Source: Microbispora sp. ZYX-F-249 (GTDB taxonomy: Bacteria; Actinomycetota; Actinomycetes; Streptosporangiales; Streptosporangiaceae). Taken from it: a DNA stretch of 64,000 nt. Every line of letters starts with the position of its first letter. The stretch's first letter is position 1. Below the pieces are notes generated by a model, which ran no database searches, was not told the DNA's origin, and was given only the letters and a program-made list of their open reading frames with translations. Positions 26,990 through 35,014 of the stretch are shown one piece after another. The translations under genes and the position numbers were made by a program. The stretch spans positions 1 to 64,000 of the forward strand of contig NZ_JBDJAW010000034.1 in the NCBI RefSeq assembly GCF_039649665.1, in the 5' to 3' direction.

Positions 26990-29176
26990 TCACCTCAGAC
27001 CGGCACGCTCGCGCCCTCCGGCACGGGATGAGCGGTGGTGCTCGACCACGCGGTCGCTCCGGCCGGGGAACACCATGATCAGAAGGTGCTGAGGTGTCCC
27101 CGCCTCCCCGTCCGGCTTCCGATAGTGGACGCGGATCCGGTAATGGCCCTTGCCGCGGAACGCCAGATTCGGCAGGGCATCTCCTCCCATCGGGTCCTTG
27201 AACTCGATGTGGCCGGTGGGGCTCCGGTAGCCGATCTCCACCACCCGGTGCCAGCCCTTCACTTCGACCGGGGGCCGCGTGCGGTAAATCTCGGTGGTCA
27301 CGCAGATGTCGTAGTCGGAGTGGCTGAGGATCATCACGTGCCCGGGAACGGCGGCGACCAGGCCGTCGTCCTGTGCCGTGTCCAGCAGACCGTCGTCGAA
27401 CGGGTCCGACGGCACGCTCTCGTCGTACTCGAAGGATTCCAGGACGCCGTAGTCGGTCCACGTCCGCTCGCGGGCGACGCGTACGGGTCTGATCAGCGGC
27501 CGGTGCCGGGAACGGTCGCACGCCTTCTGGTTGGCGGCCTCCTGCGCCCGATACTCTGCCTCCTCGGCGTCGATCGCCGCCTGGATCCTCGCGGCTGCCG
27601 GGGGACAGATGGGCGCGATCAGTCCTTCGTCCGCGTGGGGGCCGGGGTAGATCGCGCACATCGCCCGCCCGTACGCCAGCAGGTCCCGGTCGGAGACGGC
27701 CGCGAACCGACCACTGCGGCGCACCCCGCAGATGAACGCCCGTTCGCCCGTCGGCACCCTCGCCGCGTCGCCGTACCGGGGCGCGCACTGGTCGGCCGTG
27801 GTGATGCGGCCGTACGCGAGGTCGGCGGCCGGCAGCGTGGCCAGCAATGCGAGCACCGCGAGCGGCGGCCCGGCCCGCCGGACGGCGCCGGCGATCGCCG
27901 AGGGCGGCCAATCGGTGGCCTGGTCCGGGCTCGTCCCGTCGGCCTGGCGGGAGTCATCGGCCGTATCGGCATCGTGGGCGGCCGCGGACCGCCTGGCCCA
28001 CAGGAGCGGGGCGGCGGCGGCGAGCGCGGCGACGGCGGCGAGCGCCGGCGGCGCGACGCCGCCCAGCTCGGCCAGCCGCTCCGCGGGCCCCTCCAGGAGA
28101 TCGCCCGCCTCCTCGGCGACGGTGGTGAGCAGGAGCAGCAGGCCGCCCGTCCGGCCGAGCAGCCGGTCGGGCGTGACGGCCTGCCGGTGGCTGAGCAGGG
28201 CGACGGCGGCGATCACCGTGCCGGTCGCCGGGACGCCGCTTCCGAGGACGTACCAGATCCGTTCCGCCCCGGGCCCGGAAAGGGCGAGCAGCAAAGTGAA
28301 CGGCGCGCTCACGAGCAGGGCCCACCAGGCCAGCCGGAACGCGCCGAGCCTGCGGTGCAGCAGCACCGCCAGCAGCGCCCCGAGGACGACAGGGCCGTAG
28401 GCCGACGTGATCGCCAGCCGCCAGGGGTACTCGATCGGTGTCGCGCTCAGACCGAAGAACGCCGTCGCCCGCGCCTCGTCGGCCGCCTCGTCGCCGAGTT
28501 CGTAAAGCACGGACGACAGCAGCAGATAGAGGGCGATGGCCCGGAGGGCCGGATGCCGGGCCGTGAAGCGGATCCCCTCCGCCGTCTCCCGCCACAGCCC
28601 CGTCCTCGGCGGCGGCCTCTCGGCGGCGGAGACGCCGCGGAACAGCGCCGCCACCACGGCCAGCGCCAGGCCGGCGGCGAACAGGAACGCGGACCCCTGC
28701 CAGACGGTCAGCGTCAGCGTCATCGGCACGACGGCGATGCACGGCAGCAGGATCAGCAGAGCGTTCGCCGGGAGCAGGCGCGCACGCGGTACGACGGACG
28801 GCAGGTACGCGTCCTGGCCGAGCGCCGTCACCGTCGGCAGGACGCCGCCCGCCGAGATCATCGCGAGGACGAGCGGCCAGGTGGGCGCCCCGAGAGCCCC
28901 GGTCGCCGCGACGGACGTGAGGGCCGCTCCCACCAGCGCGGACACCACCAGGACCGACCGGCGCCGCACGCGGTCGATCAGCACGCCCAGCGGCAGCGCC
29001 AGCACGAGGATCGCGACCGGCTCCACGACCCCGTCAATCATCTTGAGAAGGTTCGACGAGATCCTCTGATCAGCGGTCCACAGGGCCGGTTCGATGAGCG
29101 GGTAGGCGACGCAGACGATGACGGCGGCGAGCGCGAAGAGTGCGAGCCGCAGACGAGCCGGGCTGGGGGAGGCCAT
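26990..29176 (-). CDS. MFS-like transporter fused to a C-terminal soluble domain
   Basis: A 728-residue protein. Residues 1-395 are an MFS-like bundle of about 10-11 helices (LPLGVLIDRVRRRSVLV is the typical loop 2-3 motif). A further helix (about 435-455) leads to a 270-residue domain with six Cys residues (464, 483, 507, 524, 553, 625) and a C-terminal beta-rich part (VVEIGYRSPTGHIEF, GHYRIRVHYR, HLLIMVFPG) that resembles free-standing actinobacterial domains of unknown function. The ATG at 29176 is chosen because the first helix begins there; its ribosome site is weak. Substrate and role of the fusion are unknown. Confidence 0.7.
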   Translation of the reverse strand: MASPSPARLRLALFALAAVIVCVAYPLIEPALWTADQRISSNLLKMIDGVVEPVAILVLALPLGVLIDRVRRRSVLVVSALVGAALTSVAATGALGAPTWPLVLAMISAGGVLPTVTALGQDAYLPSVVPRARLLPANALLILLPCIAVVPMTLTLTVWQGSAFLFAAGLALAVVAALFRGVSAAERPPPRTGLWRETAEGIRFTARHPALRAIALYLLLSSVLYELGDEAADEARATAFFGLSATPIEYPWRLAITSAYGPVVLGALLAVLLHRRLGAFRLAWWALLVSAPFTLLLALSGPGAERIWYVLGSGVPATGTVIAAVALLSHRQAVTPDRLLGRTGGLLLLLTTVAEEAGDLLEGPAERLAELGGVAPPALAAVAALAAAAPLLWARRSAAAHDADTADDSRQADGTSPDQATDWPPSAIAGAVRRAGPPLAVLALLATLPAADLAYGRITTADQCAPRYGDAARVPTGERAFICGVRRSGRFAAVSDRDLLAYGRAMCAIYPGPHADEGLIAPICPPAAARIQAAIDAEEAEYRAQEAANQKACDRSRHRPLIRPVRVARERTWTDYGVLESFEYDESVPSDPFDDGLLDTAQDDGLVAAVPGHVMILSHSDYDICVTTEIYRTRPPVEVKGWHRVVEIGYRSPTGHIEFKDPMGGDALPNLAFRGKGHYRIRVHYRKPDGEAGTPQHLLIMVFPGRSDRVVEHHRSSRAGGRERAGLR

Positions 29177-29289
29177 CTGGTGATCTTCGCCGGATCCGGG
29201 CGGCCGCCGCAAACCGCCTCCGGCCAGGCTCGCGGGGCCCCCGCCGCCGGGGCCTCGGCCCGTGGGCGGCGGTGGGGATCCCGGCGGCC

Positions 29290-30195
29290 TCAGTAGCCCC
29301 GTGCGGGGTCGATCAGGCCCAGCAGCGGCTCCCCGCGCAGGTAGCGGGCGACGTTCTCGCGTACCCGCTCGGCGAGGCTCTCGGTGAGGCGGGTCTGCGG
29401 GTTGGCGCTGTGCGAGGTGATCAGCACGTTCGGCTCGGCCCACAGACCGTGCCCGTCCGGCAGCGGCTCGGGGTCGGTGACGTCGAGGGCCGCGCCGCCG
29501 ATCTCGCCGGCGCGCAGCGCGGCGAGCAGGGCGTCGGTGTCGACGAGCTCACCCCGCGCCACGTTGACCAGCCACCCGTTCGGGCCCAGGGCGCGCAGCT
29601 CGTCCCGTCCGACAATGCGGTACGTCTGCGGGGTGGCGGGCGCGGCCAGGACGACGTGGTCGGCCCGCGGCCAGACGGCGGCCAGGTTCTCGAACGGCAC
29701 GGTCTCGGCCGCGCCCTCGACCGGCCTGCCCGAGCGGTTGACCGCGAGGACGCCCGCGCCGAGCGCGCGCAGCCCGGGGAGGACGGCCCTGCCGATCCCG
29801 CCCGCGCCGACGACGGCCACCGTGCTCCCGCGCAGCGTCCCCGGCTGGTCGCGCCGCCACGTACGGCTCCGGGCGGCGGCGGGCAGCCGGTGCACCCCGG
29901 CCAGCAGCAGGGCGAGGGCGTGCTCGGCGACCTGCGGGGCGTAGGCTCCCGCCGCCGAGCACCACACGCGCGTGGAGTCGACGAGCCCCTCCCGGGTCCA
30001 GCGTTCGACGCCCGCGGAGGGCAGCTGGACCCAGCGCACGCTCGGCGTCAGGTACTCCCGCACGCCCTCGGGCCGCGAGTCGGTCCAGACCAGCGCCTCC
30101 GCCCGGCGCGGATCCGCGACGACCTCGCCGCCCGCGGCGCGGACCGACTCGACGATCAGCGGCGGGTCCGCCGGGGCCACGCAGACGGTGAGCAC
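29290..30195 (-). CDS. D-isomer-specific 2-hydroxyacid dehydrogenase
   Basis: A 301-residue NAD(P)-dependent dehydrogenase of the D-2-hydroxyacid family. The nucleotide loop VAVVGAGGIGRAVL, the catalytic Arg region NVARGELVDT, Glu in DVTDPEPLP and His in LITSHSANP are all present. The GTG at 30195 is chosen for AGGAGAGG upstream. It probably reduces a 2-keto acid such as glyoxylate, hydroxypyruvate or a related compound; the substrate is not evident. Confidence 0.88.
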   Translation of the reverse strand: MLTVCVAPADPPLIVESVRAAGGEVVADPRRAEALVWTDSRPEGVREYLTPSVRWVQLPSAGVERWTREGLVDSTRVWCSAAGAYAPQVAEHALALLLAGVHRLPAAARSRTWRRDQPGTLRGSTVAVVGAGGIGRAVLPGLRALGAGVLAVNRSGRPVEGAAETVPFENLAAVWPRADHVVLAAPATPQTYRIVGRDELRALGPNGWLVNVARGELVDTDALLAALRAGEIGGAALDVTDPEPLPDGHGLWAEPNVLITSHSANPQTRLTESLAERVRENVARYLRGEPLLGLIDPARGY

Positions 30196-30312
30196 GCGCC
30201 CGTCCTCTCCTGGTCGCGCCGGGCGCACGCGCGGCCGCGGCTTCGTCCCCACATTACGGTCCGCCCGCGTCGGCCGATCACCGGCCCGGCTCGCGTGATC
30301 GGGGCCGTGCCG

Positions 30313-31464
30313 TCAGTCGATCTTGTTCGGGTGCAGGACCACCTTGGTCCAGCCCTCTTCCCGCGCGTCGAAGTGCTCGTACGCCTCGGGCGCGTCGTCG
30401 AGGTCGAGCTCCTGGGAGACGATCCAGGACGGCCGGGCGCCGCCCTCGTGGATGAGGGAGCACAGCTGGCGGTTGTAGTTCTTGACGTTGCACTGGCCGG
30501 TGCTCATCGTCTGGCCCTTCGACCAGAAGGTGCCGTAGTCGATGGCCACCTCTCCCCGCTGGTAGAGCTTGTCGCCGCCGCCGGGGTCGCGGGGGACGAA
30601 CAGGCCCACGACGGCGATGTTCCCGGTGAACTTCACCGATCTGACCAGATCGTTGAGCGTCATGTTGGGACGCTCCGCGCCCTTCGGATCGTGTGCCTGG
30701 AAGCCCACGCACTCGCAGCCGCGGTCGGCGCCCATGCCCTGGGTGAGCTCCAGGACCTGCTCGACCGGGGAGGACCGGGAGTCGTCGATCGCGATCGCGC
30801 CGATCTCCTCCGCCTTTCTCAGCCGGTCCGGATGGTGGTCGATGACCATCACGCCGCTCGCGTTCCTGAGCAGGGCCGAGTAGGCGGCCATGAGGCCGAC
30901 CGGGCCCGCGCCGTAGACCACGACGGTGTCGCCCGGCTGGACACAGGCGAGCACGCTCGCGTGCCAGCCGGTGGGCCACACGTCGGCCAGCATGACGTAG
31001 TCGGTCTGCCTCTCCCGCGCGTCCTCCGGCAGGACGAGGCAGTTGAAGTCCCCGTACGGCACGCGCAGCAGCTCGGCCTGGCCGCCGTTGTACGGGCCCA
31101 TGTCGGCGTAGCCGTACGCGGCGCCGGCCAGGCCCGATTTGGGGTTGGTGGTCAGGCAGAAGGCCGTCAGGCCCTGCTCGCAGTTGGCGCAGAAGCCGCA
31201 CGAGATGTTGAACGGCAGGCACACCATGTCGCCGACCTTGACCCGGTCGACGGCGTCCCCGATCTCGACGACCTCGCCGAGGTTCTCGTGGCCGAGGACC
31301 CGGCCCGGCTCGAAGCTGGTCCTGCCCTCGTACATGTGCAGGTCGGAGCCGCAGATGTTGGACGTGGTCACGCGGACGAGGACGTCGGTGTGCCGCTCGA
31401 TCCGGGCGTCCGGCACGGTGGTGACGCTGACCTTTCGGGGGCCTTCGTAGACCACGGCTTTCAT
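30313..31464 (-). CDS. Zinc dehydrogenase, glutathione-independent formaldehyde dehydrogenase type
   Basis: A 383-residue zinc alcohol dehydrogenase close to glutathione-independent formaldehyde dehydrogenases: MKAVVYEGPRKVSV at the start, CGSDLHMYEGRT and GHENLGEV for catalytic zinc, CGFCANCEQGLTAFC for structural zinc, and VYGAGPVGLMAAYSA for NAD. It probably oxidises formaldehyde or a related aldehyde or alcohol in the cytosol. The ATG at 31464 has GAAGG about five bases upstream; a TTG four codons earlier is an alternative. It is monocistronic. Confidence 0.85.
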   Translation of the reverse strand: MKAVVYEGPRKVSVTTVPDARIERHTDVLVRVTTSNICGSDLHMYEGRTSFEPGRVLGHENLGEVVEIGDAVDRVKVGDMVCLPFNISCGFCANCEQGLTAFCLTTNPKSGLAGAAYGYADMGPYNGGQAELLRVPYGDFNCLVLPEDARERQTDYVMLADVWPTGWHASVLACVQPGDTVVVYGAGPVGLMAAYSALLRNASGVMVIDHHPDRLRKAEEIGAIAIDDSRSSPVEQVLELTQGMGADRGCECVGFQAHDPKGAERPNMTLNDLVRSVKFTGNIAVVGLFVPRDPGGGDKLYQRGEVAIDYGTFWSKGQTMSTGQCNVKNYNRQLCSLIHEGGARPSWIVSQELDLDDAPEAYEHFDAREEGWTKVVLHPNKID

Positions 31465-31664
31465 GGCTACCTTCAAAGGCGATCGTTACGGAAGACGCGG
31501 GCGAACAGGCGCGGCACGCCGTTGTCCCGCGACGGCGGCCCGGGCCGGTGTGCGCTGTATCGGTGTGAGGGGCCGTACCCCGCCGGGCGGGGCGGAAACC
31601 GGTGCCCCCGCGAGGCCGTCCGGCGCCCGGCCGTGCCCGGTGACGAGGGGCCGCGATCGGTGGG

Positions 31665-32801
31665 TCAGCCGCCCGTCCTTCGGAGGGGGATGCGGGCGGC
31701 GAGCGCGAAGCCGCCCTCGGGGGTGGGCCCGGAGAAGAACCGGCCCTGGGCGAGGCAGACGCGCTCCCGGATCCCGGCCAGGCCGTATCCCCCGCCGAGG
31801 GAGGGCGCGGCCCTGACCTTCCTCCCGCCGGGCCCGCCGGGCCCGGCGTGCTCCGGCGTGTCGACCACGGAGACCGCCACCTGGTCGCCGCTGACCTCGC
31901 AGCTGACCCGCACGCGGGAGTCCGGCGCGTGTTTGCGCACGTTGCTCAGTCCCTCCTGCACCAGGCGGTAGCACGCGTGCGAGACCTGTCTCGGCAGTGA
32001 TCCCGGGGGAGCGTCGAGGTGCAGGTCGATCCGGAGCCCGCCCGCACGTGCCTCGCCGACCAGCCGGGTGATCGCCTCGGTGCCCTCGGCGAGGTCTCCT
32101 TCCTGGCGGCGGAGCACGGTGAGCAACTGCCGCAGCTCGTCGAGCGCCTGCACTCCCTTGTCCTCGATGACCGCGGTCAGCTCGGCGACCTCGCCGGGAT
32201 CGGTGGCGTCGCGGGCCATGCCGGCGTTGAGCACCATGGTGGTGACCGCGTGGGTGACGGTGTCGTGCATCTCCCTGGCGATCTTGCGGCGCTCCTCGGA
32301 GGCGGCGATCTCCTCGCGTTCGCGTACGCCGAGACGCAGCTCCCGGATGAGCCCGCGGTAGGCGTACACCCACGTGCCGACCACGGCGGGCAGATAGATG
32401 AGGGTCAGCGCGCGCACGGCGTTGAGGTAGACCGAGTGGTCGGTGTGGGGGTTGCGGAAGTCGACGGCGAAGTAGACCACCGTCAGGACCAGCGCGACGT
32501 ACTGCCACCGGCGCACCCGGTGCTCGGCCGTCATCGAGTAGACGGCGAGGATCATCGGCACGACCTGCCCCGTGACGCAGGCGCACGCGGCCGAGGCGAG
32601 GACCGCGGGCCAGGGGGTGCGGCGCCGCACCAGCATGGCCGCCGCCGTGACGATCCCCGCGACGATCTCGAGCCCGTCCGGGGCGCCGCCCCAGAGGGAG
32701 AAGCTGTGACCGATGAGCGTGGTGGGAATGGTGAAGGCGAGGACGGCCCCCGCCAGCGCCGCGTCGACGAATCGATCATTTATGCCCCATTTGCTCCACA
32801 T
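31665..32801 (-). CDS. Orphan sensor histidine kinase (NarL/HisKA_3 type)
   Basis: A 378-residue membrane sensor kinase. Four to six hydrophobic segments occupy residues about 10-150. The HisKA_3 dimerisation motif REMHDTVTHAVTTMV carries the phospho-His near residue 178, and the ATPase domain shows VQEGLSNVRKHA (N box) and GGGYGLAGIRERV (G box). No response-regulator gene is adjacent, so its partner must be elsewhere. There is no ribosome site; CAAACT lies six bases before the ATG, a weak leaderless signal. It is divergent from the TetR-P450 operon. Confidence 0.85.
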   Translation of the reverse strand: MWSKWGINDRFVDAALAGAVLAFTIPTTLIGHSFSLWGGAPDGLEIVAGIVTAAAMLVRRRTPWPAVLASAACACVTGQVVPMILAVYSMTAEHRVRRWQYVALVLTVVYFAVDFRNPHTDHSVYLNAVRALTLIYLPAVVGTWVYAYRGLIRELRLGVREREEIAASEERRKIAREMHDTVTHAVTTMVLNAGMARDATDPGEVAELTAVIEDKGVQALDELRQLLTVLRRQEGDLAEGTEAITRLVGEARAGGLRIDLHLDAPPGSLPRQVSHACYRLVQEGLSNVRKHAPDSRVRVSCEVSGDQVAVSVVDTPEHAGPGGPGGRKVRAAPSLGGGYGLAGIRERVCLAQGRFFSGPTPEGGFALAARIPLRRTGG

Positions 32802-32807
32802 TCTGCT

Positions 32808-32837
32808 AGTTTGCGTCTTTTATCTGACGGTCGTCAC
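32808..32837 (-). promoter_or_regulatory. Possible leaderless promoter of the histidine kinase
   Basis: On the minus strand GTGACG (32837-32832), an 18-nt spacer and CAAACT (32813-32808) stand six bases before the ATG at 32801. The -35 overlaps a dyad TGACG-GT-CGTCA (32825-32836) that could bind a regulator. Confidence 0.35.
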
Positions 32838-32878
32838 ACCGGGCATCGGGATTGGACTGGCAGGGCGAATACGCGGTC

Positions 32879-32908
32879 TTGACGCAATCAAATGAACAAT
32901 CATTTAAT
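32879..32908 (+). promoter_or_regulatory. TetR-P450 operon promoter with operator in the spacer
   Basis: TTGACG (32879-32884), an 18-nt spacer and TTTAAT (32903-32908) stand six bases before the ATG at 32915, predicting a leaderless mRNA. Between the hexamers lies the inverted repeat AAATGA-ACAA-TCATTT (32890-32905), a TetR-type operator that would block RNA polymerase. Confidence 0.7.
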
Positions 32909-32914
32909 TCCGTT

Positions 32915-33532
32915 ATGGGGCGGATCGCGGGTGTCACCGCCGCCGAGACGCGGGACAGGCTGCTGCGCGCGGCCGCCGACGTCTTCGCCCGGCGCGGGTA
33001 CGAGGGCACACGCGTGGCCGACATCGCCGCCGCGGCCGGCGTGAGCAACGGCGCGCTCTACGCGCACTTCGGCTCGAAGGCCGAGCTGCTGGTGGCCGCG
33101 CTGCGCACCCACGGGCCGCGGCTGCTGGCCGACCTGCTGGCCGCCGACCCGGACCGGCCCGTCGCGGACCTGCTGATCGCCGTGGGGCGCAGACTTCAGC
33201 GCCGCCGGGACGCCGGCGGGCACCTCATCGTCGAGGCCATGGTCGCGGCCCGTCGCGACGAGGAGGTCGCCCGGCCGATGCGCGGCTACGTCGGCGACCG
33301 GGCCGACCGGCTCGCCGGGCTCGTGCGCGCCGCCCAGGACGGCGGCGAACTGGACCCCGCGCTGTCGCCCGCCGCGATCGCCCATTTCTGTCTCCTGCTC
33401 GCACTGGGCAGCGCGCTCGTCCCGCCGGGCGAGCACGCGGTCGACGAGGAGGACTGGAGCGCGCTGCTCACCCGCCTGGTGGCCGCGCTCGCCCCCATCC
33501 GGCCGGACTCCACGAAGGGGAACACGCGGTGA
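32915..33532 (+). CDS. TetR-family repressor of the ferredoxin-P450 operon
   Basis: A 205-residue TetR-family regulator. The HTH reads VADIAAAAGVSNGALYAHFGSKAELL near residue 45; the C-terminal ligand domain is helical with no recognisable ligand motif. The ATG at 32915 is fixed by the promoter six bases upstream rather than by a ribosome site. Its stop overlaps the ferredoxin start by 4 nt (GTGA), so it is in the same operon as the redox pair and probably represses it until a substrate-like ligand binds. Confidence 0.88.
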   Translation: MGRIAGVTAAETRDRLLRAAADVFARRGYEGTRVADIAAAAGVSNGALYAHFGSKAELLVAALRTHGPRLLADLLAADPDRPVADLLIAVGRRLQRRRDAGGHLIVEAMVAARRDEEVARPMRGYVGDRADRLAGLVRAAQDGGELDPALSPAAIAHFCLLLALGSALVPPGEHAVDEEDWSALLTRLVAALAPIRPDSTKGNTR

Positions 33533-33729
33533 AAGTGACCATCGATCCGCAGCGGTGCCAGGGACACGGCCGCTGCTACGACCTCGCCCCGGAGCTGTTC
33601 GGCGAGGACGACGAGGGCTACGGGCGGGTCCTCGGCGACGGCGTCGTGCCGCCTGGCGGGGAGCGGGCGGCACGCGTCGCCGCCGCCAACTGCCCCGAAC
33701 GGGCGATCGTGCTCGCCGAGGAGGCCTGA
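33529..33729 (+). CDS. 3Fe-4S ferredoxin, P450 electron donor
   Basis: A 66-residue ferredoxin with three cluster cysteines (CQGHGRC near residues 10-16 and Cys in ANCPERAI near residue 55), the [3Fe-4S] pattern of actinomycete P450 ferredoxins. It should pass electrons from a reductase, not encoded here, to the P450. It overlaps the TetR gene by 4 nt and is followed one base later by the P450 gene, so all three are coupled. Confidence 0.9.
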   Translation: MKVTIDPQRCQGHGRCYDLAPELFGEDDEGYGRVLGDGVVPPGGERAARVAAANCPERAIVLAEEA

Positions 33730-33730
33730 C

Positions 33731-34993
33731 ATGACCGTCGACGACCGCTTCACCCGCGAATTCCGGCAGGAGCCGCCCGCCGGCACGCGCAACGAGGTCA
33801 TCGCCGGTCCGGTGTCGGACTGGGCGACCGACTTCTCCCACCTGGAGCCCGAGTGGGCCGCCGATCCGTACCCGATCCAGGACGACCTGCGAACGCGCTG
33901 CCCGATCGCGCACACCGGCAGGTTCGGCGGTGGGTGGCTCCCGACACGGTACGAGGACGTCGCGGCGATCGCGTACGACACCGAGCGCTTCTCCTCGCGG
34001 TCGATCATCATGAGCAACTACCGGCCGCCCGCGGAGATCGCGCCCATGGGAGCCGTGCCGCCGATCTCCTCCGACCCGCCGTTCCACCACGACGCGCGCA
34101 AGCTGCTGCTCCCGGCGTTCACCAAGAAGGAGGTCGCGAGGCGGGAGGAGGCGACACGCGCGTTCTGCCACTCGCTGATCGACTCGTTCGAGGGCGCCGA
34201 GGTCGTCGACGCCGCCCGTGATTACGCGCAGCACATCCCCATGCGGGTCATCGCCGACATGCTGGGGTTCCCGCCCGAGGACGGCCCGCGGTTCCGCAGG
34301 TTCGTGGAGAGCGCCCTGGAGGGCGTCAACCTGCCGCCGGAGGAGCGGCTGGCGCGCATGGACGAGCTGTTCGACTACCTGTACGACCAGATCCGCGACC
34401 ACGTCGCCGACCCGCGCGACGACCTCACGACCTACCTGATCGACGTGGAGCTGTACGGCCGCAAGCTCGAACCCGCGCACGTCGCCGGCACGATCGCCCT
34501 GCTGCTCATCGCCGGAATCGACACGACCTGGAGCGCGATCGGCGCCTCGCTGTGGCACCTGGCCAAGACCCCGGCCGACCGGGAGCGCCTGGTCGCCGAG
34601 CCCGGGCTGCTGCCGACCGCGATGGAGGAGTTCCTCCGGGCGTACGCGCCGGTCACGATGGCGCGGCTGGTCAAGGAGGACATGCACTGGCGCGGCGTCG
34701 ACATGAAGGCCGACGACTGGGTCCTGCTGTCGTTCCCCGCGGCCAACCGCGACCCCGCGCAGTTCGACCGGGCCGACGAGGTGATCATCGATCGTGAGAT
34801 CAACCGGCACGCGGCGTTCGGGCTCGGCATCCACCGTTGTGTGGGCTCGCACCTGGCCCGCATGGAGCTCCGGGTCGCCCTGGAGGTCTGGCTGGAACGG
34901 CTTCCCGTGTTCGGCCTCGCCGACCCCTCGGCGGTGACCTGGGCCCCCGGCCAGGTGCGGGGCCCGCGTACGCTCCCGGTCCGCATCGGCTGA
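33731..34993 (+). CDS. Cytochrome P450
   Basis: A 420-residue soluble bacterial P450. The I-helix oxygen-activating motif AGIDTT is at 261-266, the ExxR motif at Glu300-Arg303 and the heme loop FGLGIHRCVG places the thiolate at Cys370; all are intact. It should hydroxylate or otherwise oxidise a hydrophobic substrate using the adjacent ferredoxin. The ATG is one base after the ferredoxin stop. The substrate is unknown; with a dedicated TetR sensor, a catabolic or detoxifying role is as likely as biosynthesis. Confidence 0.92.
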   Translation: MTVDDRFTREFRQEPPAGTRNEVIAGPVSDWATDFSHLEPEWAADPYPIQDDLRTRCPIAHTGRFGGGWLPTRYEDVAAIAYDTERFSSRSIIMSNYRPPAEIAPMGAVPPISSDPPFHHDARKLLLPAFTKKEVARREEATRAFCHSLIDSFEGAEVVDAARDYAQHIPMRVIADMLGFPPEDGPRFRRFVESALEGVNLPPEERLARMDELFDYLYDQIRDHVADPRDDLTTYLIDVELYGRKLEPAHVAGTIALLLIAGIDTTWSAIGASLWHLAKTPADRERLVAEPGLLPTAMEEFLRAYAPVTMARLVKEDMHWRGVDMKADDWVLLSFPAANRDPAQFDRADEVIIDREINRHAAFGLGIHRCVGSHLARMELRVALEVWLERLPVFGLADPSAVTWAPGQVRGPRTLPVRIG

Positions 34994-35014
34994 CCCCGGG
35001 CCGCGCGAGGTCCG

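Noticed and set aside
26955-27911. N-terminal extension of endonuclease V into the MFS gene
   Set aside because: The extension is Arg-rich shadow sequence within the upstream gene; the ATG at 26954 gives a normal-length enzyme.
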